Part shown: one piece after another, positions 33,514 to 45,270 of the stretch
Numbering within the stretch: the first letter of the stretch is position 1
Layout: each line of letters begins with the position of its first letter
Assembly (NCBI GenBank): GCA_019096195.1
Contig: JAGTXK010000075.1
Span: 310,001-374,000, forward strand
Source of the DNA: Boletus sp. NGJ
Lineage: Eukaryota; Basidiomycota; Agaricomycetes; Boletales; Boletaceae
Length of the DNA stretch: 64,000 nt
Reading direction: 5' to 3'
Notes under the pieces: model-generated
What the model was told of the DNA's origin: nothing
What the model saw: only the letters and a program-made list of their open reading frames with translations
Databases searched by the model: none
Made by a program: the position numbers and the translations under genes

Positions 33514-33676
33514 GTACAATGTATGGACTAGAATCGCTTTTCCGCGAAGGGCCGATCAGTAATACGATACCCCATGGAATTTTATATGTGAGAAGTAGCC
33601 GCAGCTCGCTGCCGCCGTGTTGATCTACCAAGTACATAAACTTTGATGCAAAAAACTATGCAGCTCCACCGGAACG

Positions 33677-35467
33677 ATGCAGACTGCACCAGCGACATTT
33701 CTTTCACCTCCTCCACAAAATGGCTATCAACCATTATCTGGTGGGCGTTTATACGTTTCAATACGGTCTAACATCAGTCTTATTCGCGAAAAAAATGTCA
33801 TAGTGGCCGAAATTTACACCATCAAAAGGCAATACCTAGGACTGCTCCCTCCACAGCAGATAATTGACATCTGCCTCACCTTCGAAGCCCATGTGCCTCT
33901 GCAAATAAAAAGTTCGGTATGGCCATATGACATCCGTGCTGCCATCGCCTCCATACAGGCCCAAAAAGCCCAAGTGTCGCAGACTCAGACGTCCCTAGAG
34001 TCAGATGTGCCATCTAGAACGTCTGCTCCTGACGTCGATAGTTCGTCGGGAGAAAAGACAAGACAACCTCAGCCGAGTTCATCACAACAGTCAATACCTG
34101 CACCAACACAGGCCGGGTCACCCGCGAGCGTGCCATCCGTCTCCAAGCCTGTTACATCTCAATCACAAATCCCCCCTACAGCGCCAGGTCCACACCACCC
34201 CCATCAGCCGTACTACCATCCCACTTATCCACATGCGCCCTACTATACCCCTCCCCACGCGACGTATGGGTACCCGCATCCTTATCCTTCGTATCCTCAA
34301 CCCCCCGCACCGTACCCAGTCAATCCGGGGAGCCACCATCCACCATTATTCACCAATACATCACTTGTCCATCCTCCCCATCCCTGCTCCGGAACCGCCT
34401 CCCCCGCTCAATAATGCCGACGATCTTCCAAGTTATGAGGAGATGATCGTTGAAGCACTCCTGGACTCAGGTGATCCTGAAGGATGCGCACCAAAGAGTC
34501 TATTCAGCTGGATGGCGATGCATTACCCTCTGCAAATGAACTTCCGTCCCTCAGCTAGTCAAGCTTTGCAAAAAGCTTACAAGAGAGGTCGCCTGGAGAA
34601 AGGGAGTAATGGCAAGTATCGGCTTAATGAAAACTGGGAGGGTGGCAACGTACGTGGAAAGTTCCTCGTTCTATCATGGGTGTCTGCTTAGCTCAAGGCG
34701 CATCCTAGACTTCCAGGCGGACGACGCGTCGCCCGCAAACCCTTGCGCAAACTACGTTGCCCAGTCCACAGCCCCCTTCGTCGTCGCCATTCACACATAC
34801 TCCTCTTATTCCTCACGGAACTACGAATTTACAAGCTTGCCTTCCCCCTCCCGCACAACCCACAGGATATGGGGGGTATCCTTTCGGGTACCCATATCAA
34901 GGCACGTCAGGATCTGTGCATGCTCCGGTTGCCCGGGATAGCTTGGGAACAACTTCTCAGAAGCAAGCGGCCGAAGCTGTCGATCATGAAGCAGGGGAAG
35001 GCAGCGATGCTTGGGAAGCCGCACAGAACATTCTGAAAGCTATCAACTTTGGACAAGAGAACAAGGCAGGAGAATCTCAATCTCCAATGTCTGCTAATCC
35101 ACTCGACCTGCAAGCGACTGGTGGTGGACCTGGTAAGCCATCGTCGGATCCGGGTGCCATAGTTCCCGAGGAATCTGCTGGTTCTCGCCTTGACGGCGTC
35201 GGGATATCGGCCGAGCTTAATGCAGAGCAAAGAGCAGCATTACAAGCACAACTTGCGCTTCTGGCCGCGCAATTAGCTGAACTCGCAGATGTCAGTGAGG
35301 ATGAGCTTTCACACAACCTGGAGGTTTCACAAAGGATCGCCGTAATGTCTCGTACGCATACGCCCCAGGTCCTAGGTGGAGGATCAGGACATGGCGATGA
35401 TAGTGATGTTGATGATAATGAGGACATGGTAGAGGTTCCGGTGCCGATGGCGTCTGTGACGGCCTGA
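33677..35467 (+). CDS. linker-histone H1/H5-like (H15 winged-helix) domain protein
   Basis: This is probably a chromatin or DNA-binding protein. It begins MQTAPATFLSPPPQNGYQ, and an intron (donor GTTTAT near 33751, ending ACCTAG) joins LSGGR to LLPPQQIIDICLTFEAHVPL. A Gln/Ser- and then His/Pro/Tyr-rich linker follows. The globular domain is LPSYEEMIVEALLDSGDPEG, then CAPKSLFSWMAMHYPLQMNF, RPSASQALQKAYKRGRLEKG and KYRLNENWEGG. After an intron with donor GTACGT there is a Pro/Gly-rich region, then a helical part (AELNAEQRAALQAQLALLAA) and an acidic end (GDDSDVDDNEDMVEV). It is much longer than a true H1 and lacks the long Lys-rich tail. The linker intron before the H15 domain is not resolved. 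Confidence 0.8.
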
Positions 35468-35994
35468 GCCAAGTACACTCGTGACTTTCCAACTATATAG
35501 GTCAATCGCATCGTCCTTGTCGTTTCTCGGGAGAATTGTGAATGTCTCATTGTGACTGAACGTGACAAGAGTTGCAGGTTTTTCTTAATTTACCCAAAAC
35601 CGCCCAACGACCTCTTGAACCGAGTACGCCCCAGACTTGTTCTTATCAGTAATCTCGTACCGCATAACTTTCGAGCTCAAAGTATGCGTACGGCGGACGC
35701 TGTGTACAAAACAGAGTCGGGCACCAATCAATTGTGAACGTCGCCCAACGATATACTTCCTGGAGAAACGTAAAGCATAAGAAGGGATGCAAGGATCATC
35801 ATTTTACAGGCGGTCCCGAGATGATGGGCACTTCAGACAACATCGTACAGGTTCGTCGTTCGTCGTAAATAGTCCTGAAAACTCGAAGTGTTGCGGAGTG
35901 GGGCAAACAAAGGCACGATTAAAGAGTCGAGATACAGGACACAAAGTAGCCGCATGCCGCCAAAAAAAAAAGGGTGGTAGATGACATGTCGCAT
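35468..35994. other. intergenic, convergent 3' ends
   Basis: About 530 bp between the H15 gene and FKBP12, which converge. Apart from an A-rich run near 35961 it shows no feature I can name. Confidence 0.5.
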
Positions 35995-36588
35995 TCAAGC
36001 TCGTTTGATCTTGATTAGTTCTACCTCGAATCTCAACGTAGCTTGTGGTGGAATCACAGGGGGGAATCCCCGTTGGCCATAAGCCTGTGTGGCATCAGCA
36101 AAAAGGCGGTTTGAGATAGACGCTCGGCACCTACATAATCCGGGCTGATAGTAAAAATTGCCTTCTGACCGAGCGATAGTTGCGGGACGCCTGTAGGGAG
36201 ATGAAGCCTGGTAGTACTCTGGGAGGAATCTGGACACATACCATCGTCCCATCCTTTGATAACCTTTCCAATACCAATCTCGGTTTCAAAAGGCGTACCG
36301 CTGACAATCGATGAAAAGATCAACAAGATGGCAAGTGGAGGTGAAGACGAACGCACCGACTCCTGCTTGAGTCGAAAGTCGTACCATCCAAGAGTGTACC
36401 GACATAATGAATCAGGACTTTATCTATTGCGATATCAGTGCGATCCTGTGTTGGACCGAGGGCGCGAGAATGGACGAACCCCCAGGTTTAGGGAAGTTGC
36501 TGCCATCTCCAGGCGTGATCGTATCGATGGTAACGCCCTAGGAGAACATGTCGGGACGTGGAGGTGTTGTATTGCGCGACTCACCATT
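35995..36588 (-). CDS. FPR1: FK506-binding protein FKBP12, peptidyl-prolyl isomerase
   Basis: This is a cytosolic prolyl isomerase and the receptor for FK506 and rapamycin. Spliced length is about 110 aa, the usual size. Order: [99 protein letters not shown]. The ligand-pocket residues seen in the family (Tyr of HYVG, Asp-Phe region, Trp of KGWDDG, Tyr of SPDYAYG) are present. The first coding exon is exactly the ATG (36586-36588), followed at once by a GTGAGT donor. The next exon begins GGC GTT ACC. The enzyme binds rapamycin to inhibit TORC1, whereas Rictor in this window belongs to TORC2. Confidence 0.96.
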
Positions 36589-39500
36589 GTACGCAAAATC
36601 GATGACCAAGACACGGTGGTGTGGAGGATAGGGACTTGTGGCGATCACTTATAGTGACGGGGAGGCGGAGTGCGGATCTTGATCCGATCTGGTATGTGGG
36701 CCCTACAGCCATTCGACGACTCGCGGTCACATCTAGATTGGTTATCGATGTCGATGTGATTCGCTATCTGGAATGATATGTGATGTCTCCGTCGTCGCGA
36801 AAAATGTAACGACATGTCCTCTCTCGTGTTTGATTTCGACGCAACACGCCGTCTGCGAGTGGAGCACACAATGAACTCTGGTCAGGAGAGGGCTAATTGA
36901 ACTGTGCGGAATTGGGTTATCGATCAAATGTTATCTCACCTATCAATGCGGGGAAGACGAACAGCTAGATTATCGTCGCTGGTGGAAAAAAAGGCGCTGA
37001 ATTGGAAACGTATGAACATCGTTCATCGGCTGACGGCACATTTAATACTCTTGCTGAATGGCACGAGGCTGGACTCTGCAAACCCGGGATCCGAAACTGC
37101 AACAAATCAGATACGATACACAAGCGCGTCACCGGCGATCAAGCTATCAGAACAACTTCATGTCTCGCACGGAAAGTCAGCCTCCATAGGGCATGTCCTC
37201 GCTCGTCTCACTATCACATTGTGACTGTTGAGTCACGGCTTAGGGCACCAATCAATTACCCGCAATGTTGTTACCAATGACAACACCACTGCGTCCGCTG
37301 ATTGCCGTATAGTGAGTGGTGTATTGCCCGATCTCGCTGACACACATGCTAGCGTACACGGTGCACAGTCATACGTATCCTCACTGTCTATAACAAAGCA
37401 TCATGGCAACCGCCCGCCCCGCACATTAGATCTTTCGCAGTCTCACGCACCTGGTGGGTAATCGATCATGCGTGCACAATGTCATTCGACTGTAAGCGTT
37501 GTCCGCGCTGAAGCAGCGCTGGCTTCATGATGCCGTGCACTTACGTTCTGACAACACAAGGATGAGGACCTGAGGTGCTCTTGCAAGCTCTCGTTTGCTG
37601 ATGTTACATGTTACTCGAACGCGCGGCCATGGTGCACCTCTTTGGTTGCGTCAGGTCTAGAGGCACCCGTGTGACATGCGAATCCGATGTCCCGGCTGCC
37701 CCACACCTGCACAGCCGTTACATTTTACCGAACAAGGACATTGAGGTTGACTGCCTTCTTCACAGAGTCGGAGATGACAGACATGCAGCTCGCTCGTACT
37801 AAAACAAGACAGATCATCCACGACGATGGTCCAATGATCGTGTGGAGACATTAATGGAAGGCAGCAAATGTACATGATGTGAACGAGCTTGTACCCCCGC
37901 GGGCGTTGCTGGTCGGTTATTGGGAAGCCTCGCACTCGGCGCGAGGGCTGGTTATTGATTGGTGTGTGTGTCCACGGATTTTGGCTCGACAGGGAAGAAG
38001 GTCGCTCAAACTTGTCAAATCTCGGAAGCCGTGCACACCCGAGAGGGAAGAATTCGAGAAGCACTGCGCGCCTAATTCCCCGGACAGGAAAGACACGGCC
38101 GATGTGGGGAGCCCTTGCGACATAGCGTCGGAACGACTGTTCCGACATCACGTCAAGGGAATAATTACTTGCCATGCCACGTCTGCCTTGCCGTGGTCAC
38201 ACTACGGCGCGGACCGAGACGGAAGGGGAATCGAATGTATCATATGTCTGATTGACGTGGGGACGGTCGTCATACAAGATGGATGAAACGTGTGGCTCAC
38301 CGCATGGTAGGTGGTCTGTGTGCTCCGGCGGGTCAACCAGTGGGTCCCACAGAACAGAACAAATTTATATTGGCTTGGGACGTTTAGCAAGCGAACCGCA
38401 TCCGTCCTCGTTTTACCACGATAGAACCGTGGCATGCATATTATGGTGGATCTCGGAAGAACCTGTGTACGGAACTGACACTTATCGGTGAGCATTCTTG
38501 TGAAAATGAGGAACATTCCCAAAAGTTCGTCCGTGACAGGGATATTAATCTCTTGGTATACCTTGCGCCCAAACGGAGAAGGGCAAGGTCATGTTCCGGG
38601 ATCGCGCGCAGGTGGATTCGAGAGAGCACAAGACCCATCTTGGAGATCTGCGGTTGGTTCCGAGCAGAAAGATGCGCCACTAGTCAAGTCTCGGGACAAT
38701 CTTCCAGGCACACGGCCTGCCCACTACTACCAATTGGACATGTCCGTTCCACCTGACAGCACAAAGGTGGTTTCCTCCGCCGACACGCCGCCAAGCAGGC
38801 AGGATGTGTGGGGCGTGGGGTAAGGCTGCACGTGGGGGGGCATTTGAGACAAGTGACGTGTGGCGAATTGAACTACGCCGGGGTTCGTGGCAAAAGTGGC
38901 GCGCTCGTGCTCAAGGGCGGAACAGAAGCACTTGACGGACACCCGCAGGACGGTTCCACAAGCTCAGGTCGCCGCATAATACCGCAGCAGCCAGCTGGCC
39001 AACGGGGTTCAATCATTCAGGATCATGACAAATCTGATCCCACAGCACATTCCTGAAACATGCAATACGTTGTACAGTGCTACCTACAACAAACCGATGC
39101 AAATGCGATAGCGAATTGTCAAAGTGCCAAGAATATAAAATCATAAGAATTGAAAATACTGAAGGCAATAGCACAATTATTAGCCCTCCTATCGAGTATG
39201 TACCCAACCAAACACTCGATACCAATGGCGCCAAATACGAAGACTATTAGTCCAAGCTCCATATGCTAACTGGTAATGTAAATGCGCAACTAGTGGTACA
39301 AATGTACAAAACTGAAACAGAAGACAATATTACAAACGTATGGCACAGAGAGACATGTCAAAGCCTTGTTCGGAACAAAAGCCAGGTTATTATGACGTGG
39401 CCCAAGTCGAAGGTGGTGATGTAGCGCGATTAGGAGAGACGACAAGGTCATTATGTGCAGATGATAATCATGCGAGCGTGCATTTGTGCATAATACTGAG

Positions 39501-39644
39501 GAGATGCGAGGGAGAAAGAAGATGATCTGATAAGTCAGGGTATGTGTCGTGTGGGTTGGCGGTATAACCAGGGTCGTCGCTCCGCAGATGCAATCTGGGT
39601 ATAAGTTCGTGGTGCTCCACAGGCAAAGACGTTTGAATGATCAT
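36589..39644. other. 3 kb gene-poor stretch
   Basis: This is the longest gene-free span between two firm genes. Many short frames exist on both strands; the longest (37657-38175, minus, 172 codons) has no recognisable motif and an odd composition. Around 39060-39340 the sequence is AT-rich. I saw no terminal repeats, transposase or reverse-transcriptase motif. It could be upstream control sequence of FKBP12, a non-coding gene or decayed sequence. Confidence 0.4.
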
Positions 39645-41352
39645 CTACCACTTTCGTTCGGGACTAGTTTCCTTCCCATGGAAGAGAAAAAGGCGCTTAA
39701 GAGGTTGAACAACTTCAACCTCGACTTCAACCTCCTTGAGGTCTCCGTCAACAATGCGCGTTTCAATGCGCTTCTCCTTCTTCGGAGGAGGCATCATGAT
39801 GGGGTATGTCTTGATGTTATCATACGACCATGAGCGAACTGAAGCATCATGAGCGATAAATCAAACTCAAAGTGGACCTGCGACATACCTTGTACCTGTG
39901 GTCGCGATGACGCTGACGCCGATGTACTGCGTTGTTCGTTCCACATACTACCCTCACTGATTTCACTGGGATAGCGACTGAGTGGACTGCACAAGCTCGC
40001 AGAAGACACGCTCTGGCTAGACGTGCTGTGTGCCCGCATGGTGACATTAGGGACGAGGAGGCGACCTTTGGCACCCGCCTTTACTAGGGGAGTCTCTCGA
40101 CGGCGACGAGAGGATGCCGAGGCGGGAGACGACGGGGGAACGGACTGAACCGTGGAAGAAACGTTGGGTGGGAAGAGAGTAGACCGCGATTCGCAACGCC
40201 GGGAGAGAGGAAGAGAATATTTAGCGTACAATTCGTCGGTGTAGGACTGACTCGAGGGGGGTAGAGGTTGCGATGACCGAGACTGTGCAGGAAAAGAGGA
40301 TGAAGAGCTTGATGTCGCAAGGTCGCTGGATGTCCACTGCACACCCCTGCTCGAGGTGGCAGTAAAAGAGGTTTTACTGGGCATACCGACGGTTGCCACG
40401 GAATCTGAACGAGGGGAGAACAGATATACAGATTCGCGCCAAGCGTCACTGCCATCAGTCCAGCCAGGGATCGGTCTCTGAGGTGGAGGTAATTCGTTTC
40501 GGGACGTAGGACGTTTAGTGGCGTGGTCTGTACAAAGGGCAGCTTGGATACGCTTAGCGGCCATCATGACACCACCCTGATAGTCATTACGGAGCTCGGG
40601 CTCAGTTGGAGCAATAGGCTGGGCAGGGAGAATTGGGGGCGGCGGAGGCAATGGAGGGAAATCGTATATCGCGGCAAGGGTGGCAATGCTGGGAGCAACG
40701 GGAACGACGTCGGATGACGAGGAAACGCACGAGTCGAGCGATGAGCCGCTGCTGGACTCGTCCTCGGAATCACAGGATAGAGGACGCTCAAAGGAATTGT
40801 GGGGGACTGGTGGAAGAGGAGGAGAGGCTCGATCTGGATCGTAATTGATGGGAAGAACGCCGTTGAATCTGCTCAAATCTGCCATCCTGCAGTCATCGGA
40901 ACAATAAAGGGGGATGGGCCCTTGATCGATGACGGTACGAAGTTTGGCTGTTGGGTTGGGCTTTGTCTGAGGCTGAAGCTGGGATTGCGGGGACGAGGGA
41001 TGGGGTTTGCTTGCGGCAGCAGTAGAACCGGAGCGTTTGAGCGCGCCGTTTGGTTTTACGCGGCCAGTCCCCTGGACGAGACCACCACCTCTTGCGCGTA
41101 TGGTGCCCGTCTTTGTTCGGGAGGGGCGCGCACTGACGTCGCCTGCTTGTTGGTTTTTCGAGGCTGGCGGAGGAAGTGAGTGGGGGGGGGGCTAAAAATA
41201 GACTGAGACTCACGTGAAGCGGAAGCGGGGGCGGAAGGTGGGGCAACGGGGGGTTGTTCGGGAGGGAGTTGGGAGACGGGGACGGTGAAGCGCTTTGGCA
41301 TGATCTGCCTGTCGCAGGCGGGACACCAGGACTCTTCGTAGTTCATGTCCAT
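39645..41352 (-). CDS. Ecl1-type zinc-binding protein, long Ser/Pro-rich form
   Basis: The N-terminal zinc site matches the Ecl1/2/3 lifespan-regulator family: YEESWCPACDRQIMPKRF (Cys10 and Cys13) and, after a basic low-complexity insert, PIPLYCSDDCRMADL (Cys134 and Cys138). Ecl1 of fission yeast extends chronological lifespan and is a short protein. Here about 400 more residues follow, Pro/Ser-rich (PPLPPPPPILPAQP; LATSSSSSSFPAQSR), with the end KKEKRIETRIVDGDLKEVEVE and LKRLFLFHGKETSPERKW. Introns: GTGAGT after SAS to CGCCAG, and one near 39810-39880 after RPQVQ. The 5' side is very pyrimidine-rich in the sense strand. The role is inferred only from the zinc motif. Confidence 0.75.
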
Positions 41353-43803
41353 TGTGGGGGATGGAGGGAGAGCTGGGGATATATAAAGGTGAGGAGAACA
41401 ATAGTGAGTGAGACAAACAAAGGGTGGACGTGATTGGAATGGAAGTAAAAAACTCACAAGAGGAGTACGCCAGCCAGAGGGGGTATGGATGGTGGAGGAG
41501 GAGGAGGAGGAGGAGGAGGAGAGTGGGGTGGAGGAGAGTGGCGGCGAGTGGGGAGAGACAGGGATTGGAGGAAGGAAAAGGCCGTCTTAATATTTGATTT
41601 GCTGATTCGCATCGCACCCTGCCGCGTCCGTTCCAACAGGGCATCCAAACTAGGAAGGTGGTCGATGTCCCGGGATTCCCGAAAATACGCCTTTCTTTAT
41701 TTACAAATTCCGTTATTACCTGTGCTTATGTGATCAGTCATCTCCATCGGCAGGCCCACCGCGGACCCTCGGCCCATTGCTAACTTACCGGATATAGGAG
41801 ATGCATGCTGTTACTTGATGGCAAAGCGTTGGCAACGTGTTACGTCCCTCTCGAAATCCCACACAGATGCCGGCCCAGCCCTGCCTCGCCACTGGCCGCC
41901 CGTCTGTCCAATCAAATCTCCCCCGGCCCGCCCTGTCTCACCCAATCATGAAACCCGCGCCACCGGCTCTTCCCGCTCTCCCCCACCCATGTGCCACGCG
42001 AGCCACTTGGGCGAGTCACGTCCCATCACGTGTCTCTTCACATACAATGAGCATCGCTAGCCAATACCCCACGCTTTGGATGTGGCCAGCAATGGTGCCT
42101 TATTACCCGGATCAGATGCATTCGTCCGGGGAAATACCAGTGTGACGCACCGACGCTGTGCGTAGAATCAATCAATCTCCTTGCGACCGTGGTTATCGCA
42201 GGGGACCGGATATTGCCCACTGATCAAGCTCTTCTCACCCGCGTGCCATAAGAGCGTTTCAAGTTGCACAGTTGTTCTGACCTGACTCTCTGCCCGAATC
42301 ATTCGACTGGTTTCCCTTTCGCATGCGATCCCTCTAAAGGCTATCCAAAGGCTGAATTTCCCCAGGGTGTTCAGAGAACTACATACACCAAGAATAACAA
42401 CTTCCCAAGCGTCGCAAGCTCCCAAAATACCCCCTCACCTATGACTCATCGATGCTCTGATTTTTCGTCCCTCGTGTCGTTCCTCACCCGGGTCATCCCG
42501 GGTTGGAACCGATGAACCGTGTGTATACACAACCACCTGCATCGAGTCCTAATTCTGTTCCCAGTCATTGTATCACCTGCAAGCTTAGGCCGAATCTAGT
42601 GCTCCTACTCACGGCGTCGGCAGACGTAAACGGCCACTGTACTCCGTCAAGAAATGAAACAGTCAACCAGGTTACAAAGCACCGTAGCGCTCGGGTCGTC
42701 GGTTTGTAATGCAGACCGAACAACTCAACTCACCCAATTTACAGGCAAGTTCCGCCATCCCCTGAAACGCTGCCCAAGCTGGCCAACCCAAGTTGGTTAC
42801 GTTATTGTCTGTGAAATACGCTTCAGAATCACTAACCTCGTGAGATCAGTTGGCATCGGGTAAGGTAATGCTGCTCTGTATATTTGGAAGCAGGATGGAA
42901 TCAGCGTGTTGTATAGGTGGATAAAATCCAAAGGATCGTGTGTTTGAACCGATAGACTTTCGCGGGTTCGTCTTATCATCTTATACGTCATACCTGTGCG
43001 GCTGATTGTGAACCTCGAGGGCGAGAAGACATGAAACCCCATCTGTGACTCAGGCTCAAGATATACATATCCGCGTTAGGGTAACATGCTGCGGCCGACA
43101 CCCTCGGGGATGCTGAGCGTCTGGCATATCGTAATCCCTGCTTGTGACCCTAGGCTACATGGACCACAACCTTGCACAGGATACGATGGGGACACCATCG
43201 CTACGTGCTTGTGAATATTTCGCTAGTATGGTACTGGTGGACGAATGTCCATGGTAATGAACCTATTATCAATCTGAAACTACGTCAAAAGTCCGTTGTG
43301 TACGGTGCGTTTACACCATTTGGGAAGATGTGCCTTGACTTGACTGGGTAATCTCGGATACGATAATCGGGATCAGTGTATTGGAGCATTTTACGTGGAG
43401 GATGAGGGATTTTCTCTTGGGTGGGAAGATTATGTGTATCGATAATCGCGATGTCGACAGGATGTTTGATCGGGTCTGGAATTCCTCGGCTCTGGGACTC
43501 ATCGCGAGGTCGATGGGTAGTGTCGGAGAGGTGTTTGACCGGCCTCTGGCGAACCATGACCGATATGAGATCATGTTTTTTTCTTTCAGCCAAGGACGCA
43601 GGACCACCAGGTTCTTCAGAGTTTTAACCTTTCGATCACCGACTTGTTCGGACGATCCAGCTAAGCGATAATCACCATTCGTAGGTCATGTAAATGCAAC
43701 CAAGTCATCTTGGTTATGTAAATCTGCGAACAGCTGTCTTGCTCTTGCATAGAACGCGAATACCCGTTGTCCCCGCTGGTTCTCCATAGCACCATCAACC
43801 AGC
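41353..43803. other. 2.4 kb intergenic stretch
   Basis: This is the divergent upstream space of the Ecl1-type gene and the OGFr gene. It holds a GGA microsatellite, a GC-rich patch at about 41870-41990 with CCAATC-type boxes, and no supported gene. Opposed open frames near 43285-43670 share the same bases and show no family signature. Confidence 0.45.
41494..41521. repeat. GGA trinucleotide microsatellite
   Basis: About nine GGA units lie upstream of the Ecl1-type gene. On that gene's sense strand this is a CCT pyrimidine tract of a kind often found in fungal promoters and 5' leaders. Confidence 0.9.
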
Positions 43804-44736
43804 ATGTCAACGAACGACTACAGAACATGCCCTCGAGACATCAGAGCCTTCCTTGCAAATTACCCAGGGATCCCGGAATCGGATCCAAAGAATGATCCCT
43901 CTACGAACTCTCTCTTCTACCTCAATCAGCTGCGATCTCAGCCCGATAACTTGTTGATAGAAGAGATACATTCAAAGTGAGTCGCTGGATTCAGGCTTTG
44001 GATTTCTAAGATGAGAGTAGATGGTACGCCGACTATGACGAACTCGAGCGGAACCACGCATACATCCAATGGCTGTAGGTTCCACCTTTGTTAATCAACA
44101 TCCATGACGTGTAAGCCCCCGCTTCAGATTCCCGATCCAAGAGGACGGAATGAACATGTGTGCTTTTCGACTTTTACCCCATGAAATCGGAATGATGAGA
44201 AAACAACGAGGAGATCACCTGCCGTTTGATGAGGTCATACGAGATGATGCTCGACTTCTATGGGATGTGTCTGCTCTCAGATACGGGGTTGCTCGGGCGT
44301 TCGCTCCCTCCTCGGGATTTCGAATCGCGCTACCGAAACCTCCTGAGTGAGTTTCTCTCTATAAATGTCTCTTCTAGGTCAAACATACCGCGCAGGGAAA
44401 TCACACAACAACCTACGCATCACTCGTATCCTCAAGTGCTTGTCTGAACTGGGACTGGAGCACTTGAACGCTGGGTTTCTCTTGCACGTTTTAAACGAGC
44501 AAAGCGAAAATAATATGCTCGATTCCGCGTCGCTGCGGCTCAGCATGGACCGGTGGTGGGCTAGCTGCATACGGGACGGCCAAGAGCGAGGCTGGGTCGG
44601 CCAAGCCATTACAAAAGTCAGATCTGGAGGACTGTTCACAAGGGAGATGTATGAGACCGCGATGAGGGTTAGGCAATCAACTGCAAGGTTCCCTACATGT
44701 TCAATTCAGCTCCCACTGCAGAGGTATCATGTATGA
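43804..44736 (+). CDS. opioid-growth-factor-receptor (OGFr) conserved-domain protein, apparent frameshift
   Basis: The cellular role in fungi is unknown. The OGFr core is clear over several exons: FYLNQLRSQPDNLLIEEIHS, then KWYADYDELERNHAYIQWL, FPIQEDGMNMCAFRLLPHEI, MRSYEMMLDFYGM and FESRYRNLLS. After an intron (GTGAGT to TTCTAG) come RAGKSHNNLRITRILKCLSE and LGLEHLNAGFLLHVLN. Introns start at 43978 (GTGAGT) and 44076 (GTAGGT). Between PHEIGMM and MRSYEMM the frame changes by one base within about 35 nt, too short for an intron. Taking one A from the AAAA run at 44200-44203 would restore a continuous domain. The C-terminal half (MDRWWASCIRDGQERGW) stays open to 44736. It is either a sequence error or a disabling mutation. 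Confidence 0.75.
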
Positions 44737-44917
44737 ACCGGCCAAGCACAAATTTGATGATAATTGTCCATGATGCATGATATACACAATAAAAAATACA
44801 AACAACAATACAGTTGTTGACATTCAGAAACCCTGCGGAGCCTAAAGCTGTCAGCCGTCGTGGCAATCGAGGTGATGTCAAAGGTTAAACTTACCCACCT
44901 GAAAGAGAGGGTTATGA

Positions 44918-45270
44918 TCATTGCAGACCTTGCAACTTGGTGACGATTGTGTCTTCTCTTTTCTGCACGTACATCGGACTAATAGACTGCAAGAGTTCTT
45001 CGATCGACTCGTACGTCTGTCCGTCATCAAGCTTTGAAAAACGAATTCAATCAGCGATCACGAGTGTGTCGTAGAATGATGCGAATTCACCCGATAGCCA
45101 CGAGTGTTCAAGGACACTCTAATGTTAGTCCCCTCCAGCAATGTCACGAGAGCAGTCGCCTCGTGTGCGGAGTACCGTCCCGTGACCTCGTACCGGGTCA
45201 AACCAAAGGCCTGCTCGGAGAGAGCACGGGTCAGTTCGTTGTGATAGAAAGAGGATGACAAAGAAGCCAT
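44918..45270 (-). CDS. GSKIP-domain (DUF727-like) protein
   Basis: A short protein of about 105 aa. In animals GSKIP binds GSK3-beta and the PKA regulatory subunit; a fungal role is not established. The start MASLSSSFYHNELTRALSEQ leads to TRYEVTGRYSAHEATALVTL and then NIRVSLNTRGYR. An intron (donor GTGAAT, acceptor TTCAAAG) joins LDDGQTYESIEELLQSISP and MYVQKREDTIVTKLQGLQ. The RGYR...YESIEELLQSISP pattern is the family signature. It is convergent with the OGFr gene. Confidence 0.75.

Noticed and set aside
37657-38175. 172-codon open frame on the minus strand
   Set aside because: No recognisable motif, unusual composition, and no splice partners; other frames overlap it. Probably chance.
39013-39234. 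Hydrophobic 73-codon frame on the minus strand
   Set aside because: It has no ATG at its start and lies in AT-rich sequence; hydrophobicity follows from base composition.
41408-41733. Gly/Glu-rich frames over the GGA repeat
   Set aside because: They are translations of a microsatellite in the upstream region of the Ecl1-type gene.
43285-43671. Opposed open frames of about 100 codons on both strands
   Set aside because: They overlap each other, carry no family signature and have no flanking exons.
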